A stretch of 64,000 nucleotides of DNA from Shouchella tritolerans. Its GTDB lineage: Bacteria > Bacillota > Bacilli > Bacillales > Bacillaceae_D. The position numbers and the translations under genes are program-made. This document shows positions 42,073 to 51,545 of the stretch, in pieces. The notes under the pieces were generated by a model. It was not told the origin of the DNA. It ran no database searches and saw only the letters and a list, made by a program, of their open reading frames with translations. Positions within the stretch are counted from its first letter, which is position 1. Each line of letters opens with the position of its first letter. The stretch covers positions 434,001-498,000 of the forward strand of contig NZ_JAODPB010000001.1 in assembly GCF_025770735.1 (NCBI RefSeq). The letters are read 5' to 3'.

Positions 42073-43181
42073 TGAAGGTTTGCATCATACATGATTGGCT
42101 GGTTACTTACGCAGGCGCAGAAAAGGTATTAGAAGAATTGATAAAAATTTATCCTGATGCTGACCTTTTTAGTACTGTTGACTTCCTTGAATCAAATCAA
42201 CGGTCATTTATTATGAATAAGGATGTAGAAACAACATTTATTCAAAAACTTCCTTTCGCAAAGAAAAAGTACAGGCAGTACTTGCCTTTAATGCCTTTTG
42301 CTATAGAACAGTTAAATGTATCTTCCTATGATTTAGTAATAACTAGCTCTCATGCTGTGGCTAAGGGAGTAATAACTGGACCTGATCAATTACACATATC
42401 TTACGTCCATTCCCCGATTCGTTATGCATGGGACTTGCAACATCAATATTTTAAAGAAGCCAATTTAGAAAAAGGTCTTAAAGGACTAATTGCAAAAATG
42501 ATTATGCACTATATGAGGATTTGGGATTACCGTACTGCTCATGGGGTAAATTACTTTATTTCAAATTCAAATTTTATTGGGAAGAGAATTAAGAAGGTAT
42601 ATGGAAGAGAATCAGAGACGATTTATCCTCCAGTGGATGTCTCCTCTTTTTCTCTGTGTACAGAAAAAGAGGATTACTATTTAACAGCTTCTCGTATGGT
42701 TCCTTATAAAAAAATGGATTTAATTGTCGAGGCTTTTGCTCAGACACCTGAAAAAACATTAATTGTAATTGGCGATGGGCCTGATTACAAAAAAATTGAA
42801 CAGAAAGCAACGGATAATATTAAACTTCTGGGCTATCAACCTTTTGATAAATTAGTGAGTTATATGCAAAGAGCAAAAGCTTTTGTTTTTGCAGCCGAAG
42901 AAGATTTTGGAATAACTCCGGTTGAAGCACAGGCATGCGGTACACCCGTTATTGCGTATGGGAAAGGCGGTTCGTTGGAAACAGTTAAAAATGAAGGCGA
43001 ATTTAAAACGGGAAAATATTTTTATAAACAAGATGTTCCTTCAATTAAGAAGGCTGTAGAGGAATTTGAGGAAGAAAATTACAACTATGAAAAGATACGA
43101 GAACATGCTTTGAACTTCTCACCAGAAATATTCAGACAGAAGTTTAGCGATTTTGTAAATCAAAAACTTGAAGAGATGTAA
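42072..43181 (+). CDS. Glycosyltransferase family 4 (WbaZ-like mannosyltransferase)
   Basis: A 369-residue GT4 enzyme starting at the ATG at 42072, overlapping the previous stop by one base, with GAAGGAG upstream. The N-terminus VCIIHDWLVTYAGAEKVLEE and ISYVHSPIRYAWDLQHQYF are typical of the WbaZ mannosyltransferase group. The donor motif is FVFAAEEDFGITPVEAQACG. The presence of manC directly downstream supports GDP-mannose as donor. It ends 12 bp before manC. Confidence 0.88.
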   Translation: MKVCIIHDWLVTYAGAEKVLEELIKIYPDADLFSTVDFLESNQRSFIMNKDVETTFIQKLPFAKKKYRQYLPLMPFAIEQLNVSSYDLVITSSHAVAKGVITGPDQLHISYVHSPIRYAWDLQHQYFKEANLEKGLKGLIAKMIMHYMRIWDYRTAHGVNYFISNSNFIGKRIKKVYGRESETIYPPVDVSSFSLCTEKEDYYLTASRMVPYKKMDLIVEAFAQTPEKTLIVIGDGPDYKKIEQKATDNIKLLGYQPFDKLVSYMQRAKAFVFAAEEDFGITPVEAQACGTPVIAYGKGGSLETVKNEGEFKTGKYFYKQDVPSIKKAVEEFEEENYNYEKIREHALNFSPEIFRQKFSDFVNQKLEEM

Positions 43182-43193
43182 GGAGGCAAGATC

Positions 43194-44576
43194 TTGAAAT
43201 TAGTCCTATTATCTGGCGGTTCAGGAAAGCGTCTTTGGCCACTGTCGAATGATTCGAGATCAAAGCAATTTTTGCGGGTTTTAAATAGCAATAACGAGAA
43301 AAAATCATCTATGGTGGAAAGGGTATGGGCGCAACTAAATAATGTAGGACTTAGCGAATCAACTATTATTGCTACAAGTTACTCTCAAGTTGACATGATT
43401 ACCAATCAACTTGGACAAAATGTGCCTTTAATTGTTGAACCAGAACGTCGTGATACCTTTCCTGCAATCGCATTAGCAGCCACTTATCTTTACTCGGTAC
43501 AAGCTGTTTCTTTAGAGGAAGTAGTTGCTGTTTTGCCTGTTGATCCTTATGTTGAGAATGCCTTCTTCGAAAAAGTAAGTGAATTAGAAACCTTGTTAGA
43601 GAAGTCCGATGCTCAATTAGGCCTGATTGGGATCGAGCCAACATATCCATCATCTAAATATGGTTATATTATCCCTAACTTATCAAAACAGAACGATTAT
43701 GTAAACGTCAGCCATTTCCAAGAGAAGCCGACTGAGGAGGAAGCAAAAGAATTGCTTTCTAAAAATGCTTTATGGAATGCTGGCGTTTTTGCATTTAAAT
43801 TAGGAACGCTTATTGACATCCTTCTTGAGAAGGGACTTCCAATCCAATATAACGAGCTGTTGAATCGTTATAGCGAACTGCCGAAAATCAGTTTTGATTA
43901 TGAAGTGGTAGAAAAGCTAGAGCATATCGTGGCACTTCCATACCAAGGGTATTGGAAGGATCTTGGAACTTGGAACACATTGACAGATGAGATGGCAACT
44001 AATTTGCTAGGTAAGGGCATGATTAGTCCTGATTCTGAAAACACGCACATTGTCAATGAGCTTGATATTCCAGTAGCAGCTCTTGGCGTTAGAGATTTGG
44101 TCATTGCTGCAAGTCCAGATGGAATTTTAGTAACCGAAAAGTCGGCAAGCCCACGGATTAAAGAACTACTGAAGGGATTTGACCAACGTCCTATGTTTGA
44201 AGAGCGCCGTTGGGGTTGGTACCACGTAATCGACCATGCGAGTTACGAGGATGGCCAGGAAATGTTAACCAAACGGATTTCTGTGCTGCCAGGAAAAAAT
44301 TTAAGCTATCAATATCATGAGACACGTAGTGAAGTATGGACCGTTATAAAAGGGGAAGGCGAGTTTGTGCTTGATGATAAGATAATACCAATTAAAGCGG
44401 GAGATGTATTACGTGTCCCTGCACGGGCGAAACACGGTGTTAAGGCACTCACTGCTCTAGAGTTCATAGAGGTTCAAACTGGAAGAAACCTTGTGGAAGA
44501 TGATAAGATCCGTCTATTTGAATCGTGGGAAGAAATTGAAGCACACTGTGAGTTTGTTAAACTACAAGTAAAGTAA
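43194..44576 (+). CDS. manC: Mannose-1-phosphate guanylyltransferase (type II, ManC)
   Basis: A 460-residue protein starting at the TTG at 43194 after AAGGAGG. The pyrophosphorylase motif is LSGGSGKRLWPLSNDSRSK, followed by VEPERRDTFPAIALAA and the FQEKPT sugar-site segment. The C-terminal cupin domain (about residues 350-455; YQYHETRSEVWTVIKGEGEF) has the mannose-6-phosphate isomerase-type fold. It makes GDP-mannose for the glycosyltransferases just upstream. Usual type II enzymes are 460-480 residues, so it is full length. Confidence 0.93.
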   Translation: MKLVLLSGGSGKRLWPLSNDSRSKQFLRVLNSNNEKKSSMVERVWAQLNNVGLSESTIIATSYSQVDMITNQLGQNVPLIVEPERRDTFPAIALAATYLYSVQAVSLEEVVAVLPVDPYVENAFFEKVSELETLLEKSDAQLGLIGIEPTYPSSKYGYIIPNLSKQNDYVNVSHFQEKPTEEEAKELLSKNALWNAGVFAFKLGTLIDILLEKGLPIQYNELLNRYSELPKISFDYEVVEKLEHIVALPYQGYWKDLGTWNTLTDEMATNLLGKGMISPDSENTHIVNELDIPVAALGVRDLVIAASPDGILVTEKSASPRIKELLKGFDQRPMFEERRWGWYHVIDHASYEDGQEMLTKRISVLPGKNLSYQYHETRSEVWTVIKGEGEFVLDDKIIPIKAGDVLRVPARAKHGVKALTALEFIEVQTGRNLVEDDKIRLFESWEEIEAHCEFVKLQVK

Positions 44577-44594
44577 TTGAAGGAAGGGTATCGT

Positions 44595-45920
44595 ATGTCT
44601 TTTAAAAACATCGCTGTCGTCGGCACCGGCTACGTTGGCCTCGTAACCGGCGTTGCCTTGTCGGATATTGGCCACTCGGTTACGTGCGTAGACATTGATG
44701 AACAAAAAGTTGAATTGATGCAAAGCGGTGTTTCTCCGATTTATGAACCAGGTTTATCGGAGCTAATGACGAAAAACATTAAAGCAGGTCGCTTGTCCTT
44801 TACGACTAAGCATCAACAGGCATTTGCAGGGGCTGATGCGATTTACATAGCGGTGGGCACTCCCCAGAAGGAAGATGGTACGGCTGATCTTCGCTTTATT
44901 GAGGCAGTCGCAGGCCATATTGCTGAGCATCTTACCCGTTATGCGGTGGTTGTCACGAAAAGCACGGTACCAGTTGGAACCAATGATTATATTAAATCTT
45001 ACATTGAAAAGCATACGGATGTACCGTTTGATGTTGTCTCGAACCCTGAGTTTTTGCGTGAGGGTTCAGCGGTACATGATACGTTCCAAGGTGACCGCAT
45101 TGTCATCGGTGCTGACAGTGTGGTCGCGGGTGATTTGATTGAGGAAATCAACAAGCCGTTTGGCATTCCTGTCTTTCGGACGGACATTCGCAGCGCTGAG
45201 ATGATAAAGTATGCGTCGAATGCGTTTCTAGCTACAAAGATCAGTTTTGTCAACGAGATTGCTAATTTATGTGAGAAATTGAATGCGAATGTAGATGATG
45301 TTGCCAAAGGTATGGGCCAAGACAAGCGGATTGGCGATAAATTTTTAAATGCCGGGATTGGCTATGGCGGTTCCTGTTTTCCGAAGGATACGAGCGCGCT
45401 TGTGCAAATTGCCGGCAATGTGGAGCATGAGTTTACACTCTTAAAGGCAGTCATTGAAGTTAACTATAAGCAACAACGCCTTCTTGTTGAAAAAGCGCGA
45501 GAACACTTTGGTTCGCTGCGCGGCAAAACGATTGCGATGTTAGGACTGGCGTTTAAGCCGAATACAGATGATATGCGTGAAGCGGCCTCTATTATTCTAG
45601 CGCAAGAACTTATTCTCGCAGGCGCCCGTGTTGTTGCTTATGACCCAATCGCCATGGAGAATGCCAGAAACGTGCTTCCTGCTGCTGTCGACTACGCAGA
45701 CAGTGCGTTTGCTGCTATTCAAGGCGCAGATACAGCTTTTGTGGTAACAGAGTGGGATGAGATTTGTGCCCTCACGCCTGAAGATTTTAAAGCGAATTTA
45801 AAAGAACCGGTTGTGTTTGATGGCCGCAATTGCTTTAACATCGAAACGATGAAAGAAGCTGGATTGAATTATTATTCTGTGGGACGTCCGGTTGTAAAAA
45901 CGGAGAAAGAGCTGATTTAA
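44595..45920 (+). CDS. UDP-glucose/GDP-mannose 6-dehydrogenase
   Basis: A 441-residue nucleotide-sugar dehydrogenase from the ATG at 44595 after GAAGGAAGGG. The NAD site is VVGTGYVGLVTGVALSDIGH, the catalytic cysteine is in GYGGSCFPKDTSAL, and VSNPEFLREGSAV and AFKPNTDDMREAAS are signature blocks. With galU at the start of the cluster, UDP-glucose to UDP-glucuronate is the most likely reaction, giving an acidic polymer; GDP-mannose oxidation is the alternative because manC is adjacent. Its base composition returns to that of galU. A terminator closes the cluster just downstream. Confidence 0.92.
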   Translation: MSFKNIAVVGTGYVGLVTGVALSDIGHSVTCVDIDEQKVELMQSGVSPIYEPGLSELMTKNIKAGRLSFTTKHQQAFAGADAIYIAVGTPQKEDGTADLRFIEAVAGHIAEHLTRYAVVVTKSTVPVGTNDYIKSYIEKHTDVPFDVVSNPEFLREGSAVHDTFQGDRIVIGADSVVAGDLIEEINKPFGIPVFRTDIRSAEMIKYASNAFLATKISFVNEIANLCEKLNANVDDVAKGMGQDKRIGDKFLNAGIGYGGSCFPKDTSALVQIAGNVEHEFTLLKAVIEVNYKQQRLLVEKAREHFGSLRGKTIAMLGLAFKPNTDDMREAASIILAQELILAGARVVAYDPIAMENARNVLPAAVDYADSAFAAIQGADTAFVVTEWDEICALTPEDFKANLKEPVVFDGRNCFNIETMKEAGLNYYSVGRPVVKTEKELI

Positions 45921-45925
45921 AACTG

Positions 45926-45966
45926 AAACCGCCTGTATGCCTATCTAGGCTATATAGGCGGTTTTT
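45926..45966 (+). terminator. Terminator of the exopolysaccharide cluster
   Basis: AAACCGCCT (45926-45934) and AGGCGGTTT (45956-45964) with an inner GCCTATCTAGGC hairpin, followed by TTT. Confidence 0.85.
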
Positions 45967-46062
45967 CACTGTAGCTAGGGCATGTCGTATGCTACTATTT
46001 TTGGGGCACCAACAACATTTTGATAATACGCTAAATTTAAGGAATAGTCTCTTCAGTTATTA

Positions 46063-47535
46063 CTAATAGCCTTCCTCTGAAGGTTTAAATGAAATATACA
46101 TTGATAGTAAGCCGTTTAATGCCAAGAAGGTAACCATTAGTTTAGTAAGGAATGCAATATCGGCAGCAAATACTTTTACTGCATTCCAGGGAGATCCGAC
46201 ACTATAGATTAGTAATGGAATTACAGCAATAGATAAAATTAATAGAATTATACCGGAGAAGCGCCACACGCTTCTTTTACGTATTATTCCCGATTTAGCC
46301 TTTATTAAGAGGTAAAAGAACATTACAAAAAGTAAACAGACTATGCCTATTATGGTTATTTGAATGGTAGGGTTGTATTTAGGTATATCAATAGGCTCTT
46401 CCCCATTTAAAATATTGATAATCCCTTGTTTCAGGTATATAAGTGCGTCTTCTTCTAAGATGTGATTTTTATTTGTTAGAATCACACCGCCCCAACTCGT
46501 TTTTGGTATAAAGAATACTTCTGCATGTGAATCAGGAGTTGAGCCTGAATGCCATATTATTTCTTCTTTAGAATTTGGATTAGTGATTCTTACACCAAGG
46601 CCATAATATCGATGTTCACCAGTTTGAACGTAAGGCGATACATAAAGGTTCATAGTACTTTCGCTCAAAAAATGGTTACTCTCAGGTTGACTAAGTAAAA
46701 TAATGTACTGAGCCATGTCTGTTGCGCTAGCAGTTATGTATCCATATGGTGCGCCTCCGTTATCATATTTTACTGCACTTTTTCGAGGGAGTCCTAGCCA
46801 TGACTGATAACCAGCTACATATCCTTTTTTATCTGCCATGTTATAATCAGCAGCTGCATATTTCATTCCTAAAGGTAAAAAAACTTGCTTCTCCATGTAC
46901 TCAGAATATGTTTGATTTGTAACTTCTTCAATAAGAGCACCAAGAATTTAGAAATTAGCATTACTATACTGATGCTTTTCTCCAGGTAAAGCAGTTAGCT
47001 TATCGTTTGACAAACGTTCTACATTCTTTTTTATAGCACCAAAACTTTTAGACTCTCTATCTGATATAGATAAGCCAGAATAAGTACTTATCCCACTTGT
47101 GTGTGTAAGTAACTGTTTAATTGTTATTTGAGATGCTGCTTGTTCATCTCTAAGATTAAACCATGGAATATACTTTTGAACCGGATCATCTAAAAGGACG
47201 GTACCTTCTTCAATTAATTTCATTATAGCTAAGCCTGTTAATGATTTACTAATTGATCCTAAAGTAAAGGGAGTTTTAGTAGTTACTTTTTCCTTGGATT
47301 CTCCTGTTACACCCCATGCTTTAGAGTGAAAAATATCATTTTCATGAACAATAGCAATAGAAGCCCCGGGAATCCGATGCTCTTCTAAAAAAGTTTCGAC
47401 ATAGCTGTTTATAGTACTTTTAATGTCTTGTTTTGCCGTGGTTTGTGAGATTGGCAGAAATATAATAAACGAAATGAATAACAAACATACTAAGATACCT
47501 TTTGATATAGTCGCTATTATTTTCACGGTACTCAC
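46063..47535 (-). pseudogene. Serine hydrolase (beta-lactamase/PBP4*-like) gene with an in-frame stop
   Basis: The frame runs from the ATG at 47535 to 46063 (490 codons) but has a single TAA at 46948-46950. Both halves are in the same frame and clearly one protein: an N-terminal signal segment, the serine motif GSISK (about residue 95), YSN just before the stop, then ILGALIEEVTNQ, WHSGSTPDS (third motif) and four C-terminal membrane segments. Family members cleave or modify peptidoglycan-like or ester substrates. The stop right after YSNANF would remove the second half of the active site. It is the third gene of a padR-led operon. Recent inactivation, a sequencing error or readthrough are all possible. 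Confidence 0.8.
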
Positions 47536-48044
47536 CTAATTCTCATTTTTTGTGCGAAAAGTTTCGCAACAAGCACCGTTCCTAAACAAGCAGTAGAAAT
47601 GCTAATTGTCATTAGTAAGAAATTCCACCATGAATTATCTGAAATATGATAAAAGATATTATAATCAAAGGAATGGGTAGTATTCTGTGGGTTAAAGGAT
47701 TCAGTTAAAAATATGGATAGTATTAGCTGAGAGCTGAGATAGGTAAGAATTAAAGTAAAGAATCCTGCCACAAATAAAATCCCTGTTCTACTTTTGGATT
47801 TTCGTATCTGTTTTATTTCAGAATGAAGATCTATTCCATTAATTTCTAGGAAATCTTTGATAAATGTTGTTGTATTCCCCAGTTGACTTATACTATCTTG
47901 GCCATGTTCACGAGATGCTTGAATATGCTCTAAAAGCTGTTGTTTTATATTCCTTCTTTCCTCTGCACTTATTTGATATTGCTTTAACTCTTTGATAACT
48001 TCGTTTAAAAAATTTTTTTCTTCCATATTCAATTTAATATTCAT
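47532..48044 (-). CDS. PadR-operon membrane protein (DUF1700-like)
   Basis: A 170-residue protein from the ATG at 48044, preceded by AAGGAG. The N-terminal 85 residues are a charged helical domain (EEKNFLNEVIKELKQYQIS) of the kind seen in DUF1700/DUF1129-like proteins encoded with PadR regulators. Two membrane segments follow (about residues 85-110 and 140-160). Start overlaps padR by 1 bp and its end overlaps the hydrolase gene by 4 bp. Such proteins often act with the PadR repressor in envelope responses, but no mechanism is known. Confidence 0.7.
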   Translation of the reverse strand: MNIKLNMEEKNFLNEVIKELKQYQISAEERRNIKQQLLEHIQASREHGQDSISQLGNTTTFIKDFLEINGIDLHSEIKQIRKSKSRTGILFVAGFFTLILTYLSSQLILSIFLTESFNPQNTTHSFDYNIFYHISDNSWWNFLLMTISISTACLGTVLVAKLFAQKMRIR

Positions 48045-48382
48045 TATAAAAGATCTCCTTCCAAACCACTTTGCAGTAGGGATTTTATGTCCTGTTGTAA
48101 CTCCAACCATTCATTGATTTTTTTCCGAAGATACTTTCTCCCTTTTTCATTGATTTCATAATAAACTCTAACCTTCCCGTTATCTGTTAATTCACGGTAA
48201 GTATCAACCCATTCCTGATCCTTGAGCTTAGTCAGAATAGGGTAAATGCTTCCTACTCCTTTCAGTTTTAAATTGTATTTTTCAAGCTCCTTCATAATTT
48301 CATAACCATAACTTTTTTCCTTTGACAAAATAGATAATACACACATTTCTAGATGCCCTTTAATTAAACTTGTTCTATCCAT
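48044..48382 (-). CDS. PadR-family transcriptional regulator
   Basis: A 112-residue winged-helix regulator. LIKGHLEMCVLSILSKEKSY and GYEIMKELEKY, then GSIYPILTKLKDQEWVD, are the PadR DNA-binding domain; the C-terminal helix is for dimerisation. It leads the operon of a membrane protein and a serine hydrolase. The promoter region just upstream contains two ATATATAC blocks (about 48395-48425) that could be its operator, so autoregulation is likely. The ligand is unknown. Confidence 0.88.
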   Translation of the reverse strand: MDRTSLIKGHLEMCVLSILSKEKSYGYEIMKELEKYNLKLKGVGSIYPILTKLKDQEWVDTYRELTDNGKVRVYYEINEKGRKYLRKKINEWLELQQDIKSLLQSGLEGDLL

Positions 48383-48542
48383 ATAACGAGTTTAACAAAC
48401 GTATATATTTCTTTCAAGTATATATAGTAATTAAAAGTACATTTAGAAGGAATATGTGTAAGCAACAATGTTAAGAGCCCTTATAGAATGGTTAACACCG
48501 TCATGAGAGGAAGTACCAGAATACAGCGTCTTTGCTATGCAA

Positions 48543-48584
48543 AAAAGCTAAATTCTCGATAAGGTGACCGGGAATTTAGCTTTT
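48543..48584 (-). terminator. Terminator of the DJ-1/PfpI gene
   Basis: AAAAGCTAAATTC (48543-48555) and GAATTTAGCTTTT (48572-48584) form a 13-bp stem with T-runs on both strands. Confidence 0.85.
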
Positions 48585-48604
48585 TTCTTTCTTCTATGAA
48601 AGTG

Positions 48605-49219
48605 TTAGTCAAGTTCGATTGTATGCGCAGTTCGCCTAGCTGTCTCTGTGCCTAATCTTTTCCCAACTACGTGCAAGGCCATTTGAATTCCCGCTGAAAT
48701 TCCGGCTGAGGTGATGACATTTCCTTCATCGACATATTTAACACCTCTTATGACTTCAACATCGGGAAAGTTTTTTTCTAACAAATTTAACGCAGCTCGG
48801 TTTGTCGTCGCTTTTTTTCCGTTAAGGATGCCAGCTTGTGCTAAGAAAAAGGCACCTGTGCACACAGAAGCCATCGTCTTTTCCTCGTCGCTTTTTATCC
48901 AACGAATGATTTCTTCGTTATTCTGTACAAGCTGCATGGCTTTTAGAGGTCCTCCAGGAACAATGACAATGTCAAATGCGGGTGCATTTGAAAACGAGTA
49001 ATCTGGCGTTACTTTTAATCCATTATGTACAGTAATTTGCCTCCCGTCTTGGGAAACGGTACTCACTGTAAAAGGTTTTTCCGTCAAGTTGTTCGTAAAC
49101 ATTCTTTTCACATCATCGCTGTTATACGTGGTAAGGTTGAAAACTTCATATGGACCTGCGAAATCCAACGCATCCACATAATCGAATAGCAATATCCCGA
49201 CATGCTCGTTTTGGCTCAT
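48605..49219 (-). CDS. DJ-1/PfpI family protein (isonitrile hydratase-like)
   Basis: A 204-residue class I glutamine amidotransferase-like protein. The ATG follows AAGGAGG. GILLFDYVDALDFAGPYEVF at the N-terminus and the nucleophile elbow ASVCTGAFFLAQAG with its cysteine are typical of the GlxA/isonitrile-hydratase branch that lacks an AraC domain. IVPGGPLKAM gives the conserved glycine-rich turn, and TSAGISAGIQMALHVV is near the C-terminus. It stands alone between two terminators. Activity (hydratase, deglycase or chaperone-like) cannot be fixed. Confidence 0.85.
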   Translation of the reverse strand: MSQNEHVGILLFDYVDALDFAGPYEVFNLTTYNSDDVKRMFTNNLTEKPFTVSTVSQDGRQITVHNGLKVTPDYSFSNAPAFDIVIVPGGPLKAMQLVQNNEEIIRWIKSDEEKTMASVCTGAFFLAQAGILNGKKATTNRAALNLLEKNFPDVEVIRGVKYVDEGNVITSAGISAGIQMALHVVGKRLGTETARRTAHTIELD

Positions 49220-49372
49220 GTTTAAACCTCCTTCTTTATACTGTACCCCCGTATCGTATATAAGGCAACCTTTTTATCATTCATCCCCAGCTTTTCTTAA
49301 TCAAACGTTTAATTAAAGTGGTCATAGGAAGCAATAAACGCTGTTTGGGAATAGGGGATGATCCAATTTAAA

Positions 49373-49392
49373 AAGAGCCAATGATGGCTCTT
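49373..49392 (-). terminator. Terminator of the flavodoxin-like oxidoreductase gene
   Basis: AAGAGCCA (49373-49380) and TGGCTCTT (49385-49392) with a 4-base loop; on the minus strand TTTAAATT follows. Confidence 0.7.
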
Positions 49393-49509
49393 AGCTGGTT
49401 CTGAAACTGATTATCCGTTGTATAAGCCTTCCCTACCCGTACTTCCAGCACACACTGTTCACTAAATCAATATTCGGCATGTCTCAGGTAAACTCCAGTG
49501 AGTTCACAT

Positions 49510-50088
49510 TCAATTATCCTTGCCATAATTCAAACCGAAGCGGTAAGCTTGATCGAGCAGCCTTTCGTAATGTTCTGGCATTGAATCGAGTGTCTCATAT
49601 AAGAATTCAACTTTGGAGTTGGAGATACCGCAATAATCGGCAATGCCTACATTGAGCAAATGCGTCATCTTTTCATCATAATCGCGCTTTTTCATCTGTT
49701 CTTTCGAAACCCCGGCCAATCCAAGCCATAACACATGCTGATGGTGAAGGTGGTTCGAACCGTACGCAAACCCATTGTTAAAAACGCGATCAATATACCC
49801 CTTTAGCATCGCTGGCAAATGCCACCACCAAATCGGAAAAATAAATGCCAGCGCATTATGCTTCTTTAACCGCTTTATTTCCGCTTCCACTTCAGGAGAG
49901 AAAGGCTGCTCCGCCACGGTCCAATCAGGTTCATCTATCCCTTTTAAAACAGGGTCAAAACCACTTTCATGTAAATCCAACAGCTCATACTCATGACCGG
50001 CGTCGGCTAGCCCTTGTGCGAAACGTTCAGCGACTTTAAAGGTCAAGGAATCTTTTCTTGGATGTGAAACAACCGTTAACACGTTCAT
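49510..50088 (-). CDS. NAD(P)H:FMN/quinone oxidoreductase, flavodoxin-like fold
   Basis: A 192-residue protein of the NAD(P)H dehydrogenase (quinone)/KefF/MdaB-like family. The N-terminal FMN-phosphate loop is VVSHPRKDSLTFK, and PIWWWHLPAMLKGYIDRVF is the family's flavin-binding segment. It is divergent from an HxlR regulator with 215 bp between the starts. HxlR proteins such as YodB/HypR sense quinones or disulfide stress and control such reductases, so detoxification of quinones or azo compounds is likely. Confidence 0.87.
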   Translation of the reverse strand: MNVLTVVSHPRKDSLTFKVAERFAQGLADAGHEYELLDLHESGFDPVLKGIDEPDWTVAEQPFSPEVEAEIKRLKKHNALAFIFPIWWWHLPAMLKGYIDRVFNNGFAYGSNHLHHQHVLWLGLAGVSKEQMKKRDYDEKMTHLLNVGIADYCGISNSKVEFLYETLDSMPEHYERLLDQAYRFGLNYGKDN

Positions 50089-50176
50089 GCTTATATCGTC
50101 ACGACCTTTCTCAACAGCTCATATATAGCCATCAATACTGGCTGATGCTATTATAAACAGTAAGAAAACGATCTGG

Positions 50177-50215
50177 AAGTACGTACTTTAAAGTGCTATA
50201 GGAACATTAAAGTAC
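50177..50215. promoter_or_regulatory. Candidate HxlR operator region
   Basis: A perfect palindrome AAGTACGTACTT (50177-50188) is followed by the related half-sites TTAAAGTGC and TTAAAGTAC. It sits midway between the divergent oxidoreductase and hxlR-type genes. Confidence 0.55.
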
Positions 50216-50303
50216 CCTAGGTGCATTTCATGGAAATAGACTTTTGGCATAAAAATGAGTGGTTGTTCCAAGCAAACTTTGCCTTTTAACGGAGGGGGAA
50301 GAG

Positions 50304-50690
50304 ATGGCTGAACAGACGGAAAATAGCGGTCAAAAGAAGTATCACGTTGGCGTGGAAGTGGCTTTAGAAGTAATGGGGGGGAAATGGAAGCCGTTAATTA
50401 TTTACCACCTGATGACAGGGCGGAAACGGACCTCCGAGCTTCGCCGGTTAATCCCTGGCATTACCCAAAAAATGCTGACTACCCAGCTTAGAGGCTTGGA
50501 AAAGGATGAGATCGTTACCCGAAAAGTTTACAATGAGGTCCCACCTAAAGTCGAATATGAGTTAACGCCCTACGGCTGGGGACTAAAACCAGCGCTAGAC
50601 CATTTATGCTATTGGGGAGAAGACCACCTGGAAAAGGTGTACGGCGACAAATCGAAAGTTTTGGCAGAATTCGAGAGCTGTATAGAGTAA
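50304..50690 (+). CDS. HxlR-family transcriptional regulator
   Basis: A 128-residue winged-helix protein starting at the ATG at 50304 after GGAGGGGGAAG. The HxlR core is ALEVMGGKWKPLIIYHLMTG, ELRRLIPGITQKMLTTQLRG and the wing VPPKVEYELTPYG. No cysteine is present near the N-terminus; the one CYWGED cysteine and the C-terminal ESCIE cysteine could be redox-sensitive. It probably controls the divergent oxidoreductase through the palindromic sites between them. A terminator follows the stop. Confidence 0.88.
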   Translation: MAEQTENSGQKKYHVGVEVALEVMGGKWKPLIIYHLMTGRKRTSELRRLIPGITQKMLTTQLRGLEKDEIVTRKVYNEVPPKVEYELTPYGWGLKPALDHLCYWGEDHLEKVYGDKSKVLAEFESCIE

Positions 50691-50713
50691 ATTAAGGAAT
50701 TTAGAAAAATAGA

Positions 50714-50738
50714 AAAGCCTTCGATCGGAGGCTTTTTT
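50714..50738 (+). terminator. Terminator of the hxlR-type gene
   Basis: AAAGCCT (50714-50720) and AGGCTTT (50729-50735) followed by TTTT. Confidence 0.8.
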
Positions 50739-50739
50739 T

Positions 50740-51160
50740 CTTTGTAGAAAATGTAATGCCTAGCGCATAATGATCCTGCCTAATTATGAGGGGAGAGGAG
50801 GCTTGTCCACAATAGAGTAGACACAAACACGATTCGAAAACGATTAAACGAAATGATAAGTAAACGTAGAGTTATTGAAAATCCAATTCATGACAAAAAG
50901 GGGGTTGTTTTATATCCATACTCTTATTTAAAATAGAGGGGTATGAAGCAATTGCCATTTAATAGAATATGAGATTGTTAGCCAAATGTTATCAAGTTGG
51001 TTAAAGGAAATTGGCTGAGGTAGTAGCGTCTGGGATGTGGGGCGCAAACGATGAAAAGAGCATGCTAAATCTACTTTACTGCCGTGTCTGTTGTCGTTTC
51101 ACTATGAAGATGCAGAGCCTTCGACGAAAGGAGCGAAGGAAAGAAAGGAGAGAAAATAAC
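50740..51160. other. Gene-free stretch before LXG locus 2
   Basis: About 420 bp without a convincing coding frame or stable structure. TAAAATAGA-like A+T-rich blocks near 50930 could be promoter elements for the LXG operon. I see no recognisable remnant. Confidence 0.4.
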
Positions 51161-51161
51161 G

Positions 51162-51545
51162 GTGAATGAACGGATTGTACGCCTAAAGAGCCGGAACTAT
51201 GAATTAAGAGCCCGTGTGGGGGAGGCACAAGGAAATATAGAACGTTTGGAAACGGCGAGAACGACGATATCCGGAGAGAAGCCGAATGTCCAAGACAACC
51301 GTGAAACCTTGACACGCAAGGCTCTCGATGGCGATGAGTGGCGGGGAAACCGCAAAGAGGAGCACGAAGGGTTAAGGGAGGACATCAAGGCGAAATTCGA
51401 TGACGCTGAAAGTCACATAGAGCAACTGCTAGAAGATATGAAGGCGAAGAAAGCACAGCTACAATCAAGCATTGAGACGATGCAAAACACGATGATGTTG
51501 AATGAATTACTCATAAGAGAAGAGAGGGAAAAAGCCCGTGGCTGA
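51162..51545 (+). CDS. YwqH-like helical LXG partner (DUF5082 type)
   Basis: A 127-residue coiled, highly charged helical protein. The GTG at 51162 follows AAAGGAGAG. The central DEWRGNRKEEHEG is a WXG-type turn between two long helices, the same design as the protein at 23113 and B. subtilis YwqH. As first gene of the operon YwqH-YwqI-toxin it is in the classic position for LXG accessory proteins, which bind the toxin's LXG domain for type VII export. Its stop overlaps the next start by 8 bp. Confidence 0.75.
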   Translation: MNERIVRLKSRNYELRARVGEAQGNIERLETARTTISGEKPNVQDNRETLTRKALDGDEWRGNRKEEHEGLREDIKAKFDDAESHIEQLLEDMKAKKAQLQSSIETMQNTMMLNELLIREEREKARG

